Positions 8,447 through 17,998 of a stretch of 64,000 bases of DNA are shown here, one piece after another. The DNA comes from Thioalkalivibrio sp. ALJ7. Its GTDB lineage: Bacteria > Pseudomonadota > Gammaproteobacteria > Ectothiorhodospirales > Ectothiorhodospiraceae. The position numbers were made by a program, and so were the translations under genes. The notes under the pieces were generated by a model that saw only the letters and a list, made by a program, of their open reading frames with translations, was not told the origin of the DNA and ran no database searches. The number at the start of each line of letters is the position of its first letter. Position 1 is the first letter of the stretch. The DNA is taken from contig NZ_AQXQ01000011.1 in the NCBI RefSeq assembly GCF_000376865.1, positions 248,001 to 312,000 on the forward strand, read 5' to 3'.

Positions 8447-10221
8447 ACGGAGATATCCCCCTTGTGCTCGGGCATGTCCCGCCAACGGTAGTCGGCTTCG
8501 ACCAGATTGCCGCTGCCGAGGTGGCGGACGTTTTGGCACAGGCGGGACACCAGTTTCAGCCCGCGCCCCCAGAGCCGGTTCTCGCCGCCACCTTCAATCG
8601 CTTCCTGCACCTGTTCGTAGTCGAATCCAGGGCCACTGTCGCGCACGCGGATGCGGATGCAGTGCTGGCCCTCCATGGGGCGGTGGCGCAGGGAAATGCC
8701 GATGCGTCCGCGGATGTCTCGCAGGGCCTCGTTGCGCTCGTGGTAGTACTGTTCGAAGCCCTCGACCGTCCCTTTCATGCCCGAGTCCAGGCGCAGGACG
8801 CCATGTTCGAAGGCGTTGTTGTACAGCTCGGCGATTACCGTTTGCAGTGCCTCGGCATGGCCGCCCCCCAAATCCGGGAACCATGCCTGCAGTTGATCGC
8901 GGGCGGCTTTAACCAGGTCGGTGGTGGCCAGTTGCCGGTCACTGACCTCCAGGGACCAGCGCCGTGTCCCGCGGACAGCGCTCACCTGTGGAGGGTTGCT
9001 TTCGGAGACCACGCCGGGACTGCAGTCGATGGTCACCAGCGTCATATCGTCGCCCGGTATCTGGTCGTCACGGTGCTGATCGAGTGCTTGCCGAATACGA
9101 TCGTAGGCACTGGCGGCGGAGTCGCAGGCCTGACAGTGCTGGTGGATCGCGTCTTCGCCAAAGGCCGTGGCGTCGCGGTTGGTGGCTTCGAGCACCCCGT
9201 CACTGACGAGCGCCAGCCAGTCGCCGGGGTTGAGTTCGAACGGGCGGGGAGCGGTATCCAGGTCCAGTTGCTTCAGGATGCCCAGAGGCATCGCCTGAGA
9301 TTGGATTCGCCTTGCGCGGCTTTCGCGCGTATTGCATAGCCAGCCGTCGGGCATGCCGCCATTCCACAGGCGCACACTGCCACCGTCCGGGGCGAATGTG
9401 GCCAGGACCGCACCCATAAACATTGAAGGAGGCAGGAAGTCGTGCAACACGTGGTTGAGCGTGTGCAGTAGCTCCTGGTCATCCACGCCCTCGGCGGTCA
9501 ACGAATGGAAGGTCTCGCTGACCGGGTAGGTGCCGATCGCGGCACTCAGGCCATGCCCGGTGAAGTCACCAACCAGCACGCGCATGCCGCCATCGGGGGT
9601 GAAGCCGGACAGCACCACATCGCCGCTGAAGGTGCTGGCCGCACAATGGTAGACGTTCAGGCGTTCCAGGCCCTGGTTGCGGCGGGTGATCGCGCGGGAG
9701 AAAAGCCCTTCGGCGGTTTCCTCCTCCCAGGCCTGGCGGGCCTGGGCGCGCAGCAGTTTCTCGTTGCGCTCGCGCAGCCCGGTGTGGAGATCGCGCAGAC
9801 GTTCCATCGCATGGATCTTGGCCTTCAGGATGGCCAGGTTCAGTGGCTTGCTGAGAAAGTCATCACCCCCGGATTCGATCCCGCGCAACAGCGAGTTCTC
9901 GTCGTCCATTGCGGTGAGGAAGATGATCGGTACGAACTGTTCGCCACTCTCAGCCTTGATAAGGCGGGTTGCCTGGTAGCCGTCGAGCTCCGGCATCATC
10001 ACGTCCATCAGGACCAGGTCGGGCAGGGCCTCGCGGCAGGCGTCAACAGCCTGTTGTCCAGTATTGGCCTCGCGAGTCCGGTAGCCGGAACCGGCCAGCA
10101 TCATGCGCAGCAGCCGGCGATTGTGCGGATCGTCGTCGACGATCAGTACCGAACCTTCCCCAGAAATCAGGTCTTCCGAGGATGCGGAACGCGACGAATT
10201 TGAAGGCTCGGGGATATCCAT
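8443..10221 (-). CDS. response regulator / PP2C-type phosphatase / anti-sigma-type kinase, HsbR-like
   Basis: 592 residues. REC domain at about 22-140 with acidic pocket D29-D31 and phospho-acceptor D73. A SpoIIE/RsbU-like PP2C phosphatase at about 180-400 (GDVVLSGF, GDFTGHGLSAA and GDDMTLV motifs). A C-terminal GHKL kinase domain at about 440-590 with ELYNNAFEHGV as N box and RVRDSGPGFD as G1 box. This matches HsbR of P. aeruginosa, which phosphorylates or dephosphorylates the STAS protein HsbA to switch flagellar gene control and diguanylate cyclase activity. The STAS partner ends 3 bp upstream and a GGDEF/EAL gene is coupled downstream. Function is inferred from architecture and order. Confidence 0.9.
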   Translation of the reverse strand: MDIPEPSNSSRSASSEDLISGEGSVLIVDDDPHNRRLLRMMLAGSGYRTREANTGQQAVDACREALPDLVLMDVMMPELDGYQATRLIKAESGEQFVPIIFLTAMDDENSLLRGIESGGDDFLSKPLNLAILKAKIHAMERLRDLHTGLRERNEKLLRAQARQAWEEETAEGLFSRAITRRNQGLERLNVYHCAASTFSGDVVLSGFTPDGGMRVLVGDFTGHGLSAAIGTYPVSETFHSLTAEGVDDQELLHTLNHVLHDFLPPSMFMGAVLATFAPDGGSVRLWNGGMPDGWLCNTRESRARRIQSQAMPLGILKQLDLDTAPRPFELNPGDWLALVSDGVLEATNRDATAFGEDAIHQHCQACDSAASAYDRIRQALDQHRDDQIPGDDMTLVTIDCSPGVVSESNPPQVSAVRGTRRWSLEVSDRQLATTDLVKAARDQLQAWFPDLGGGHAEALQTVIAELYNNAFEHGVLRLDSGMKGTVEGFEQYYHERNEALRDIRGRIGISLRHRPMEGQHCIRIRVRDSGPGFDYEQVQEAIEGGGENRLWGRGLKLVSRLCQNVRHLGSGNLVEADYRWRDMPEHKGDISV

Positions 10222-10224
10222 GAA

Positions 10225-10530
10225 CTAGGCGATACGGAACAGGCGCCCGAAGTTCGCGATGTCCAGCACCTTGCGCACGCCTTCCGAGGCACCGGCAATG
10301 GTGATGTCGGAAAACTCCCCCCCGGCATGTTCGCGCAACAGCAGCAGCATGCCCAGCGCGGAGCTGTCCATGTACTCGGTCTGCGAGAGATCAACGACAT
10401 AGCGTACGCCGGTCCCCGCGGTTTCGCGGTAGGCGGCACGGAAGGCCTGGTGTTGCTCGAAATCGAAGCGTCCCCGGACGCGGATGCGGACTTCCTTTTG
10501 ATCGTCGGACACGTGCTGTTCGATGCTCAT
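10225..10530 (-). CDS. STAS anti-sigma factor antagonist, HsbA-like
   Basis: 101-residue single STAS domain. The phosphorylation loop reads MDSSALG, with Ser56 in the position phosphorylated in SpoIIAA and HsbA proteins, so it can be controlled by kinase/phosphatase. It immediately precedes the HsbR-like gene (3-bp gap), the predicted partner. The receptor-like gene ends about 120 bp upstream; that gap shows no clear terminator. Confidence 0.92.
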   Translation of the reverse strand: MSIEQHVSDDQKEVRIRVRGRFDFEQHQAFRAAYRETAGTGVRYVVDLSQTEYMDSSALGMLLLLREHAGGEFSDITIAGASEGVRKVLDIANFGRLFRIA

Positions 10531-10652
10531 GTTCGGTTCCTGGTGTTGTGGTGGGGGTGTTGCCCCTTCTAGTTGGATGCGGATCAGGCCATGACCCGGA
10601 CAGATGTCCCGAAGGTCCTGTACCGGGTGACTGGGGGTTCGACGCTGCGGCG

Positions 10653-11849
10653 TTAAAACAATTCCACGTCGCCGGCGCCCATGTCCTGCTGATCGACGGC
10701 CCGGTGGTAGGACTCCTGGCGGCGTGCGCGCCAGTCACGTACGCGCTCGGCCATGGCCCGGGCATCCTCGGTGGAGTGCGCCTCGTGCAGGATGGCCTGC
10801 AGCTCTTGCAGGTGATTCAGGGCCTCCTCCGCGGTGCCCAGGGACTGGCGTGCAATGTCCTCGAACTGGAGGGAGCGTACTGCGGTGGAGACTGCCTGGT
10901 TCATGCGCTCGCTCAGTTCGGCCTCCTCGCGGAGGCGCTGGTCCAGATCGTCGCTGGCGCGCTGCGCATAGGCAAATAGCTGGGTAATCCGTTCTTTCTC
11001 ACTCATGCTGTCGTTCATGTCGCGCGAGGCCATGTCGTGCACCGTGCCATGGACCTTGCGGATGGAATCGCGAGCCCGGTCGATTTGCTTGCGGATGTCG
11101 TCGTGGAAGGTGGCCGAGCGCTGGGATAGCGAACGGACCTCTTCGGCTACGACCGAGAAGCCGCGCCCGGCCTCGCCCGCGCGGGCCGCCTCGATACTCG
11201 CGTTCAGGGCCAGCAGGTTGGTCTGTCCGGCGATCTCGCCCGCACTGTCCAGTAGTTTGAAGACCCCGTCCATGTGTTCACTCATGTCTTCCATGTGGTG
11301 CGCGCTCTCGACACTCTGACGGGAGATCTGAACCAGGGTGTCGATGAACATCTGCAGGGTCTGATCGGACTTCTGGGTGAGTTCGGTAATCACCTGCGTC
11401 TGAGTCCAGCCACCGCCGCCCTCGTCGCCGATGTTGTCGGACATCAAATGCATCTGGCGTTCGGTGATCTCGTGCATCTCGTTGAAGCTGGTGCCCAGCT
11501 GCTGCACCGCCTCCGCGATCAGGCCGCGCTGGCGGCCGATCTCGGCCTCCAGTTGCTCCAGCTCGAAATTCATTGCCTGTTCCAGCTCGTCCGAGAGTTC
11601 GGCTCCGCCGCTTGTTGCGGTGGACCGGAGCGATTGCTGCTCGCTCGCGGCCTGTTCTTCCTGAAGGCGCCGGTAGAGCCCCACGCCGAGGAGGCCCGCC
11701 AGCACGGTGAGCGCCAGCGGAGCCAGTACCAAAAGAGGCGGTGAGCGCAGGGCAAAGGCAACCGTGGCTAGAAGCAACAGGGCGATCAGTACGATCACGA
11801 GCCCGATCTGGGTGCGAATGTCAGCCAGTCTGGACAGCGGATTTTCCAT
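10653..11849 (-). CDS. membrane-anchored methyl-accepting chemotaxis-like protein
   Basis: 398 residues. Two adjacent hydrophobic segments (about 15-32 and 36-57) with almost no periplasmic loop, then a cytoplasmic helical signalling domain. The hairpin tip reads [19 protein letters not shown] near residue 215. With no sensory domain outside the membrane it probably senses internally or acts as a scaffold. The extreme C-terminus is GDVELF, identical to the last six residues of CheD in the same operon and unlike the EWEEF tail of the soluble receptor. It starts 12 bp after cheB. Confidence 0.88.
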   Translation of the reverse strand: MENPLSRLADIRTQIGLVIVLIALLLLATVAFALRSPPLLVLAPLALTVLAGLLGVGLYRRLQEEQAASEQQSLRSTATSGGAELSDELEQAMNFELEQLEAEIGRQRGLIAEAVQQLGTSFNEMHEITERQMHLMSDNIGDEGGGGWTQTQVITELTQKSDQTLQMFIDTLVQISRQSVESAHHMEDMSEHMDGVFKLLDSAGEIAGQTNLLALNASIEAARAGEAGRGFSVVAEEVRSLSQRSATFHDDIRKQIDRARDSIRKVHGTVHDMASRDMNDSMSEKERITQLFAYAQRASDDLDQRLREEAELSERMNQAVSTAVRSLQFEDIARQSLGTAEEALNHLQELQAILHEAHSTEDARAMAERVRDWRARRQESYHRAVDQQDMGAGDVELF

Positions 11850-11861
11850 AACGATTGGCTC

Positions 11862-12932
11862 CTATTCGCCGGTGGTGGCTTGGGTGCGGTGATCGCGGAT
11901 AAGGGCCGCGGCGATACCGGACAAGGGCAACACCTGCACCGCCGCGTCGCGCTTGACGGCCTCGCCCGGCATACCCCAGACAAGGCTGGTGGCCTCGTCC
12001 TGGGCAATGGTGTGGGCGCCCGCCTCGCGCAGGGCGAGCAGACCCTCCGCACCGTCGTCGCCCATGCCGGTCAGCAGGGCGGCGACCACGTTGGCCCCTG
12101 CCTGTTCTGCCGCGGAGCGGAACAGTACGTCCACGCTCGGTCGGTGACGATTGACCGCAGCGGTGGTGTCCAGGCGGCAGACGTAGCGGGCGCCATCCCG
12201 CGCCAGACGCAGGTGGTAGTCGGTCCCGGGCGCCACATAGGCGTGCCCCGGCATTACGATATCGCCATCCTCGGCCTCCTTCACCGAGAGCGCGGTGTTG
12301 CGGTCCATGCGTTCGGCGAAGGCCTGACTGAAGCCGGCCGGGATGTGCTGGGTGATCAGGATGCCGGGCGCATCCGGGGGTAATGCCACCAGGACCTCGC
12401 GCAGGGCCTCGGTGCCGCCGGTGGAGGCGCCGAGCACGATCACGCGGTCGGTGGTCTTCAGGCGACTGCCTGCGCTGGCCAGGCGCCGGGGTGCCGCCGG
12501 CGTGGCGCTACGGGCCTGCAGACGGATACGGGCTGCCGAGCGGATCTTTTCGATCAGTACGTCGCTGTATTCCTGCAGGGCGTGCGAGACGTCCACCTTC
12601 GGTTTGGTGACAAAGTCCACCGCCCCGACCTCCAGCGCCTCCAGGGTGACTTCGGCGCCCGCCTCGGTCAGGGAGGAAACCATGACCACCGGCATCGGGC
12701 GCAGCCGCATCAGATTGCGCAGGAAGGTGATGCCGTCCATCTTTGGCATCTCGACATCCAGGGTCAGCACATCCGGATCCAGCTGCTTGATCTTCTCGCG
12801 CGCATCGAACGGGTCGATGGCGGCCCCGACCACTTCGATGCCGGGATCCGCGGACAGGATCTCGGTCAGCAGTTTCCGGATCAGGGCGGAGTCATCCACC
12901 ACCAGGACCCGCACGGGCGATCGGTTGGTCAT
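11862..12932 (-). CDS. cheB: chemotaxis protein-glutamate methylesterase/glutaminase CheB
   Basis: Removes methyl groups from receptor glutamates and deamidates glutamines. 356 residues: N-terminal REC domain with D13, D14 and phospho-acceptor D59, then the CheB methylesterase domain. The catalytic serine is in GASTGG (about 169-174), the histidine in QHIPAGF and the aspartate in GMGDDG. The ATG at 12932 directly abuts the cheD stop (zero gap). It belongs to the cheR-cheD-cheB set that adapts the neighbouring receptors. Confidence 0.97.
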   Translation of the reverse strand: MTNRSPVRVLVVDDSALIRKLLTEILSADPGIEVVGAAIDPFDAREKIKQLDPDVLTLDVEMPKMDGITFLRNLMRLRPMPVVMVSSLTEAGAEVTLEALEVGAVDFVTKPKVDVSHALQEYSDVLIEKIRSAARIRLQARSATPAAPRRLASAGSRLKTTDRVIVLGASTGGTEALREVLVALPPDAPGILITQHIPAGFSQAFAERMDRNTALSVKEAEDGDIVMPGHAYVAPGTDYHLRLARDGARYVCRLDTTAAVNRHRPSVDVLFRSAAEQAGANVVAALLTGMGDDGAEGLLALREAGAHTIAQDEATSLVWGMPGEAVKRDAAVQVLPLSGIAAALIRDHRTQATTGE

Positions 12933-13556
12933 CTAGAACAGCTCCACGTCGCCGGCCACCGGATCATTCTCCAGACGGCGACGGTAGTCCTGCTCGCGTT
13001 CGAGCAGGGTGTTGTTATGTAGCGATACAAGCTTCTTCACCCGCGCCCGTCCCGAGGCGGGAAAGAACACCACCTTGCGGGGCCAGGGGCCACCTACGTC
13101 TTCGGCGACCAGGGTTAGTCCCTCGTCGCGCAGGAACTGCCGCATGAAGGCGATGTTGCGCGCGCCGACGTCGCTCATGCCGGCCATGACCCGGCCACCG
13201 CCGAACACCTTGATATGCAGATCGTCGCGCGGCGCACCGAGCTTGAGCAGTTCGTTGATCAGAAACTCCATCGCATAGGTTCCGTAGCGCGTAGCGCTGG
13301 AGGTAACCGGTCCCCAACCGCGATCGCGGTCGCCATCGGGCAGCATGAAGTGGTTCATACCCCCGATACCCGTACTCGGTGACCAGACGCAGGCCGATAC
13401 GCAGGAGCCCAGTACGGTGGTGATCAGCTCGGTCGGGGCGACGGATACGTAGGCCTCTCCCGGCAACAATTTGGCCGCCGGGGCTGCGTGCAGGCGATCC
13501 CAGTAGCGGTTGATATGTGCGAAGGCATGATCGTGCAGCGCCGGCAGGGCAGACAT
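12933..13556 (-). CDS. cheD: chemoreceptor glutamine deamidase CheD
   Basis: Deamidates receptor glutamines and can regulate or scaffold arrays. 207 residues; conserved GSCVSACVW (catalytic Cys), GGMNHFMLP (catalytic His) and the FGGG loop are seen. The ATG at 13556 overlaps the cheR stop as TGATG. The C-terminus extends past the CheD core through a helical RRRLEN tail to end GDVELF, a hexapeptide shared with the receptor-like protein at 10653. Confidence 0.95.
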   Translation of the reverse strand: MSALPALHDHAFAHINRYWDRLHAAPAAKLLPGEAYVSVAPTELITTVLGSCVSACVWSPSTGIGGMNHFMLPDGDRDRGWGPVTSSATRYGTYAMEFLINELLKLGAPRDDLHIKVFGGGRVMAGMSDVGARNIAFMRQFLRDEGLTLVAEDVGGPWPRKVVFFPASGRARVKKLVSLHNNTLLEREQDYRRRLENDPVAGDVELF

Positions 13557-14377
13557 CAGGCGGCCCTCCGGTACACGGTCTGTTCCAGCAAGCGGAATTC
13601 CTCTGTCACGCGAAACAGCGACTCGGAATGCCCGATGACGAGGTAACCCTCCGGACGCAGGACCTTCGCAAACCGCTCCACCAACTGCTTCTGGGTCGGC
13701 TTGTCGAAATAGATCAGCGTGTTGCGGCAGAAGATCACGTCCAGCGGCCCCTTGATCGGCCATGGGTCGAACAGGTTCAGCTGGCGGAAGTGGACCATCG
13801 AGCGCAGTTCGTCACGGATCTTGACCTTGCCCTCGTTGGCGCCCTTCCCGCGCAGCAACCAGCGCTGTTGGCGTCCACTCGGGATGCCGGTGACCCGGTT
13901 GGCGTCATACACACCGGCATCGGCATGGGCCACAACGCGCGAGTCAATATCGGTGGCCAGGATGCGCACGTCATCCGGTGACGGCAGGGCCTCGGCCAGG
14001 GTCATCGCAATCGAGTAGGGCTCCTCGCCCGTGGAGCAGCCGGCGGACCAGACCTTGAGGGGGCCCGTGCGTGGCAGTCGCCCCAGTTCGTCCAGCACAG
14101 GACCGGCCAGCATCTCGAAGTGATGGGCCTCGCGGAAGAAGGCGGTGAGGTTGGTGGTCAGCGCGTTGATGAACTCCTCGGCCTCACCCTCGTCGCCGTC
14201 CTCCACTCGATCCAGGTAATGCTCGAAGGAGTCCATGCCGAGCACCCGAAGCCGACGCGAGAGCCGGCTGAAGACCAGCTCGTGCTTGCTCGCGTTCAGC
14301 ATGATCCCGGTGCGCTCCTGGGTCAGTTGTGCAACACGCCGGAAATCGCGTTCGGTCAGGCGCTCGGAGGCGGCCAT
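13556..14377 (-). CDS. cheR: chemotaxis protein methyltransferase CheR
   Basis: Methylates receptor glutamates using S-adenosylmethionine. 273 residues, the family length. N-terminal helical domain (about 1-75), then the SAM-binding Rossmann domain with WSAGCSTGEEPYSIA near residue 110 and DVIFCRNTLIYF near residue 215. It lies 18 bp after the soluble receptor, whose C-terminal EWEEF resembles the CheR-docking pentapeptide. It overlaps cheD by one base. Confidence 0.97.
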   Translation of the reverse strand: MAASERLTERDFRRVAQLTQERTGIMLNASKHELVFSRLSRRLRVLGMDSFEHYLDRVEDGDEGEAEEFINALTTNLTAFFREAHHFEMLAGPVLDELGRLPRTGPLKVWSAGCSTGEEPYSIAMTLAEALPSPDDVRILATDIDSRVVAHADAGVYDANRVTGIPSGRQQRWLLRGKGANEGKVKIRDELRSMVHFRQLNLFDPWPIKGPLDVIFCRNTLIYFDKPTQKQLVERFAKVLRPEGYLVIGHSESLFRVTEEFRLLEQTVYRRAA

Positions 14378-14395
14378 CTAGCATCGCTCCCCCAC

Positions 14396-16633
14396 TCAGA
14401 ACTCCTCCCATTCTTCGCTGGACTCCTGGCGCGAAGGCGCCGGGGCTGGGCGGGCGGGCGCATTGCCGCCGGCCGAAGCCGGGCGTTTCAGGGCGCCTGG
14501 GCCTTTGGATTGTTGTGATGCACTGCCACTGGCCTTCGGCTTCTGCATCACCTGGCGGGCGGCGGTCGCCTGCTCGCTCTTGAAGAAGCTCATCATGTCC
14601 AGCAGCTCGCGGGATTGGTCGTCCAGCGATTCGCTGGCGGCCGCAGCCTCTTCGACCAGGGCCGCATTCTGCTGGGTAACCTCGTCGAGCTGAGTCACGG
14701 CCTTGTTGATCTCGTCGAGCCCGGTGGACTGCTCTTCGCTGGCCGCGGCGATCTCGGCGATGATGTCGCTGACCTTCTTCACCGAGTCGACAATCTCTTC
14801 CAGCGCCTTGCCGGAGTTGTCGACCAGCTTTGAGCCTTCGCCGATGCGTTCCACCGAGTCGTTGATCAGGGTCTTGATCTCCTTGGCGGCCTGGGCGCTG
14901 CGCTGGGCCAGGTTGCGGACCTCGGTGGCGACCACGGCAAAGCCGCGGCCCTGTTCCCCGGCTCGTGCAGCCTCGACGGCAGCATTGAGTGCCAGCAGAT
15001 TGGTCTGGAAGGCGATCTCGTCGATGACACCGATGATGTCGGCGATCTTTTTCGACGACTGGTTGATGTCGCCCATCGCGGTCACGGCCTTGTCGACCAC
15101 CTCGCCCCCTTCCTGGGCCTTGTCGCGCGCGGCGCTGGCGAGCTGATTGGCCTGGCGGGCGTTGTCCGCGTTGGACTTGACCGTGGAGGTCATCTCTTCC
15201 ATTGACGAGGCGGTCTCCTCCAGCGAGGAGGCCTGTTCCTCGGTGCGCTGGGACAGGTCGGTATTGCCCTGAGCGATCTCGGCCGAGGCCGAGCGAACGT
15301 TGCCGGCGCCCTCGAGGATCTGCCCGACCAGCTGGTCGAGGTTGTCCAGCGAGGTATGGATGGCGTCGCGGAACTCGCCGAACTCGCCGCGGAATTCGCC
15401 TTCCATGCGGACGCTCAGATCCCCTTCCGCCATGGCCTGCATGACGCGGGATCCCTCCCGAACGGGGGGCACGACAGCATCTAGCAGTTCGTTGACGCTT
15501 TCCGCGACGCTTTGGGTGAACCCGCTGTAGCGCTCGGCCTCGAGACGTTCACCCAGCTTGCCGCTTGCGGCGTCGCGGATCAGTGCGTCGATCTCGGCCT
15601 CTGCGGTTCGCATCTCGGTGACATCCCGCCACTCCAGCATGTTGCCGGCGTAATTGCCTTCGTCGTCGATGATCGCGGTCGCGTTAATCCAGAAGCGCAG
15701 GTCGCCCAGGCTGATTTCGGTTTCGTACGGCAGCCTGGACGGGTCCTTCAGGATGGAATGCTGATGCGACGGGACCGAGTGAAACTGGTCAATCGACTGG
15801 CCCACCATGTTGTATGGGTCGAAGCCTGGAAACGCCTTGGTGAAGGCCTCGCGGTGTTTCTGGAACATCGCGGTCAGGGCGGCGTTGGAGAATGTGATGG
15901 TCATGTTCTCGTCACACATCATGAGCGAGGAAGAGGCGCCGTTGATCGCGGCCGCAAAGCGTGCGCGCTCGCGGTCCGCCTCGTTCCATTCCGTCACGTC
16001 TTGCCACTCGACCATGCTGCCGATGATCCTGCCGTCGTCATCGGTGATCCCGGACGCCTGCAGCTTGAATTCGAGTCCACCGACCTCGATCTCGGCGGTG
16101 TAGGGCATGCGTGCCGGGTTCGACAGGATGGCGCGCTGATGCGACGGATCCTTGTGGAACTGGTCGATCGACTGTCCCACGAGGTTGTCCGGATCGAAGC
16201 TCGGGAAGTGCTGCTGCAGAATGTGGCGGCGTTTGCGCAGCAGGCTGACGACCGCCTCGTTGGCGTAGATGATGTTCATGTCGTCGTCGCACATCATCAC
16301 CGCCATTTGCGAACCCTCGCAGGCGGCACGCATGAAGCGGCCGTCCATCATCTCGTTCGGGTCGATTTCTGCGGCGTCGGTTTGCGGATTGGCGGCCATG
16401 GGGGTGTCCTCGCTTGGCTTGTTCGTATGGCGCGCGGCCGAGGTGCGGCGGCGGGCGGGTTTGTTGGTTTTCGGCGTCTCGGTTTTCGGGCCGGACCGGG
16501 GTTCGGGGGCGGCTTCGTCCGAAGCCGGGCGCTCGCTCGAGGCCTCGTCGGAGCCCGATTCGCGGGCCGTGCCGGATGGGTTCATCCAGCCCAGCGGGTC
16601 GTTGCCCAGCTTGTTGCGTTTGCGTGTGGTCAT
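14396..16633 (-). CDS. soluble PAS-PAS methyl-accepting chemotaxis protein
   Basis: 745 residues with no membrane segment, so a cytoplasmic receptor. An N-terminal basic, low-complexity tail (about 1-100, starting [17 protein letters not shown]) is followed by two similar PAS domains (about 100-210 and 220-335), a HAMP-like linker near 385-430 and a signalling domain whose tip reads [21 protein letters not shown]. The C-terminus ends EWEEF, a CheR-binding-type pentapeptide as in McpB/Aer2 of the Che2 system. The ATG at 16633 has GGGAGAAC upstream; an internal ATG at 16399 would remove the basic tail. The adjacent ParA suggests partitioning, as for Rhodobacter TlpT. Confidence 0.92.
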   Translation of the reverse strand: MTTRKRNKLGNDPLGWMNPSGTARESGSDEASSERPASDEAAPEPRSGPKTETPKTNKPARRRTSAARHTNKPSEDTPMAANPQTDAAEIDPNEMMDGRFMRAACEGSQMAVMMCDDDMNIIYANEAVVSLLRKRRHILQQHFPSFDPDNLVGQSIDQFHKDPSHQRAILSNPARMPYTAEIEVGGLEFKLQASGITDDDGRIIGSMVEWQDVTEWNEADRERARFAAAINGASSSLMMCDENMTITFSNAALTAMFQKHREAFTKAFPGFDPYNMVGQSIDQFHSVPSHQHSILKDPSRLPYETEISLGDLRFWINATAIIDDEGNYAGNMLEWRDVTEMRTAEAEIDALIRDAASGKLGERLEAERYSGFTQSVAESVNELLDAVVPPVREGSRVMQAMAEGDLSVRMEGEFRGEFGEFRDAIHTSLDNLDQLVGQILEGAGNVRSASAEIAQGNTDLSQRTEEQASSLEETASSMEEMTSTVKSNADNARQANQLASAARDKAQEGGEVVDKAVTAMGDINQSSKKIADIIGVIDEIAFQTNLLALNAAVEAARAGEQGRGFAVVATEVRNLAQRSAQAAKEIKTLINDSVERIGEGSKLVDNSGKALEEIVDSVKKVSDIIAEIAAASEEQSTGLDEINKAVTQLDEVTQQNAALVEEAAAASESLDDQSRELLDMMSFFKSEQATAARQVMQKPKASGSASQQSKGPGALKRPASAGGNAPARPAPAPSRQESSEEWEEF

Positions 16634-16659
16634 GGCCCGTGTTCTCCCTGGCTCGCGGC

Positions 16660-17439
16660 TCAGGCGTGTGCCGCCGTCGGGCGGGTGTTGGTTTGTGCGC
16701 CGGCCGCGACCAGGTCGGCGGCCAGTTGCTGGAAGTCCGCGGCCGCACGGTGGCGCGGCTGGTACTCGAAAATCGTCTGCCCGAAGCTCGGGCTTTCGGC
16801 TAGCACGACCGTCTCCCGGATCGCGGTGGGCAATAGCTGGTCCGCAAAGTGTTTTTCGATTCGTTCGCGCACTTCGCGGGCATGCCGGCGCTGCTCCACA
16901 AAACGCGACAGCACGATCCACTTCTTGCGGTACTGCCCCAGGCGTTGTTCGATCCCCTGCAGGATGCGCATCAGTCGCGAGAGCCCGTTCAGGGACAGGA
17001 AGTCCCCGGCCACCGGGATCAGTACTTCGTCTGCGGCGATGATCGCGTTCATCCCCAGCAGTCCGGCCGAGGGCGGGCAATCGATCAGCACGAAGTCGAA
17101 CTTGTGGCGCAGCGGCTCCAGGGCGCGCTGCAGCCGCCAGCCGCGTTCGGCACCACCGGTTTCGAGGTTCTCCACTTCTTGCAGGTGCTGGCCGGCGGCG
17201 ACGATCTGCAGCCCATTCCCGGCCTCGCTGAAGGCGTCTTCCAGACGTGCGTCGCCATGCATCACCCGGTCGAGCCCGGCCGGGTCTTCCAGGCCGAATG
17301 CCATGCTCAGGTGGCCCTGCGGATCGGCATCGATCGCCAGCACGCGCTGCCCGGCGAGGGCTAGGGCGTGTGACAGGTTCAGGGTCACAGTAGTCTTGCC
17401 GACCCCGCCCTTCTGGTTGATCACCGCAATCGTCCGCAT
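16660..17439 (-). CDS. ParA-family ATPase in chemotaxis operon (PpfA/ParC-like)
   Basis: 259 residues. Deviant Walker A motif KGGVGKT at 10-16, Walker A' in DADPQG near residue 38 and Walker B in [11 protein letters not shown] near residue 118, all intact. It sits between cheW and a soluble chemoreceptor, not beside a parB, so it is probably not a chromosome or plasmid partition protein. In Rhodobacter (PpfA) and Vibrio (ParC) such ATPases position chemoreceptor clusters. The gap to the receptor gene is 26 bp. The role is inferred from context. Confidence 0.9.
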   Translation of the reverse strand: MRTIAVINQKGGVGKTTVTLNLSHALALAGQRVLAIDADPQGHLSMAFGLEDPAGLDRVMHGDARLEDAFSEAGNGLQIVAAGQHLQEVENLETGGAERGWRLQRALEPLRHKFDFVLIDCPPSAGLLGMNAIIAADEVLIPVAGDFLSLNGLSRLMRILQGIEQRLGQYRKKWIVLSRFVEQRRHAREVRERIEKHFADQLLPTAIRETVVLAESPSFGQTIFEYQPRHRAAADFQQLAADLVAAGAQTNTRPTAAHA

Positions 17440-17460
17440 CGTCTCGTTCGGCCGCCGGCG

Positions 17461-17982
17461 TTACGCCGTGGCACCCGCCTCGATGGCATCGGCGGAGGCG
17501 ATCAGCCCCGGCCCCAGCAGGGTGTCGATGTCCAGCACCAGGATCATCTGTTCTTCCACGGTGGCGAGGCCTCGCACGAAGTCGATCCCGATCCGTGTGC
17601 CGAAATCGGGGGCAGGCTGCAGGTCGCCATCCGGGATGCTGTACACCTCGGAGACGGCGTCCACGACCATGCCCATCACGCGTTCACGGTCGTCGTTGAT
17701 CACTCGCAGCATGATCACCACGGTGGTTGGTCCGTATTCCATCGGCTCCATGCCGAAGCGCCGCCGCATGTCGATGATCGGCACGATCATGCCGCGTACG
17801 TTGATCACGCCCCGGATGTAGTCCGGGGTGTTGGGCAGAGGAGTGGGGCGTTCCCAGCCCTTGATCTCCTGCACCCGCAGGATGTCCACGCCGTATTCCT
17901 CCTCGGCCAGGATGAAGGTCAGGTACTGGTCCTCGCCGGCGGCGGCCGGGTCCTGGATGCTTTGTGTTGCGTCGTTTGCCAT
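17461..17982 (-). CDS. cheW: chemotaxis coupling protein CheW
   Basis: Scaffold linking CheA to receptors. 173 residues with one CheW-like SH3-type domain pair ([43 protein letters not shown]). The ATG at 17982 is chosen because AAGGAG stands 9 bases upstream; the longer open frame upstream has no ribosome site. It starts 16 bp after cheA ends and is followed by parA. Confidence 0.96.
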   Translation of the reverse strand: MANDATQSIQDPAAAGEDQYLTFILAEEEYGVDILRVQEIKGWERPTPLPNTPDYIRGVINVRGMIVPIIDMRRRFGMEPMEYGPTTVVIMLRVINDDRERVMGMVVDAVSEVYSIPDGDLQPAPDFGTRIGIDFVRGLATVEEQMILVLDIDTLLGPGLIASADAIEAGATA

Positions 17983-17998
17983 GCTTTTTGGCTCCTTG

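Noticed and set aside
16660-17439. Chromosome or plasmid partition locus
   Set aside because: No parB, parS-like palindromes or replication genes nearby; the gene is embedded in a chemotaxis operon.
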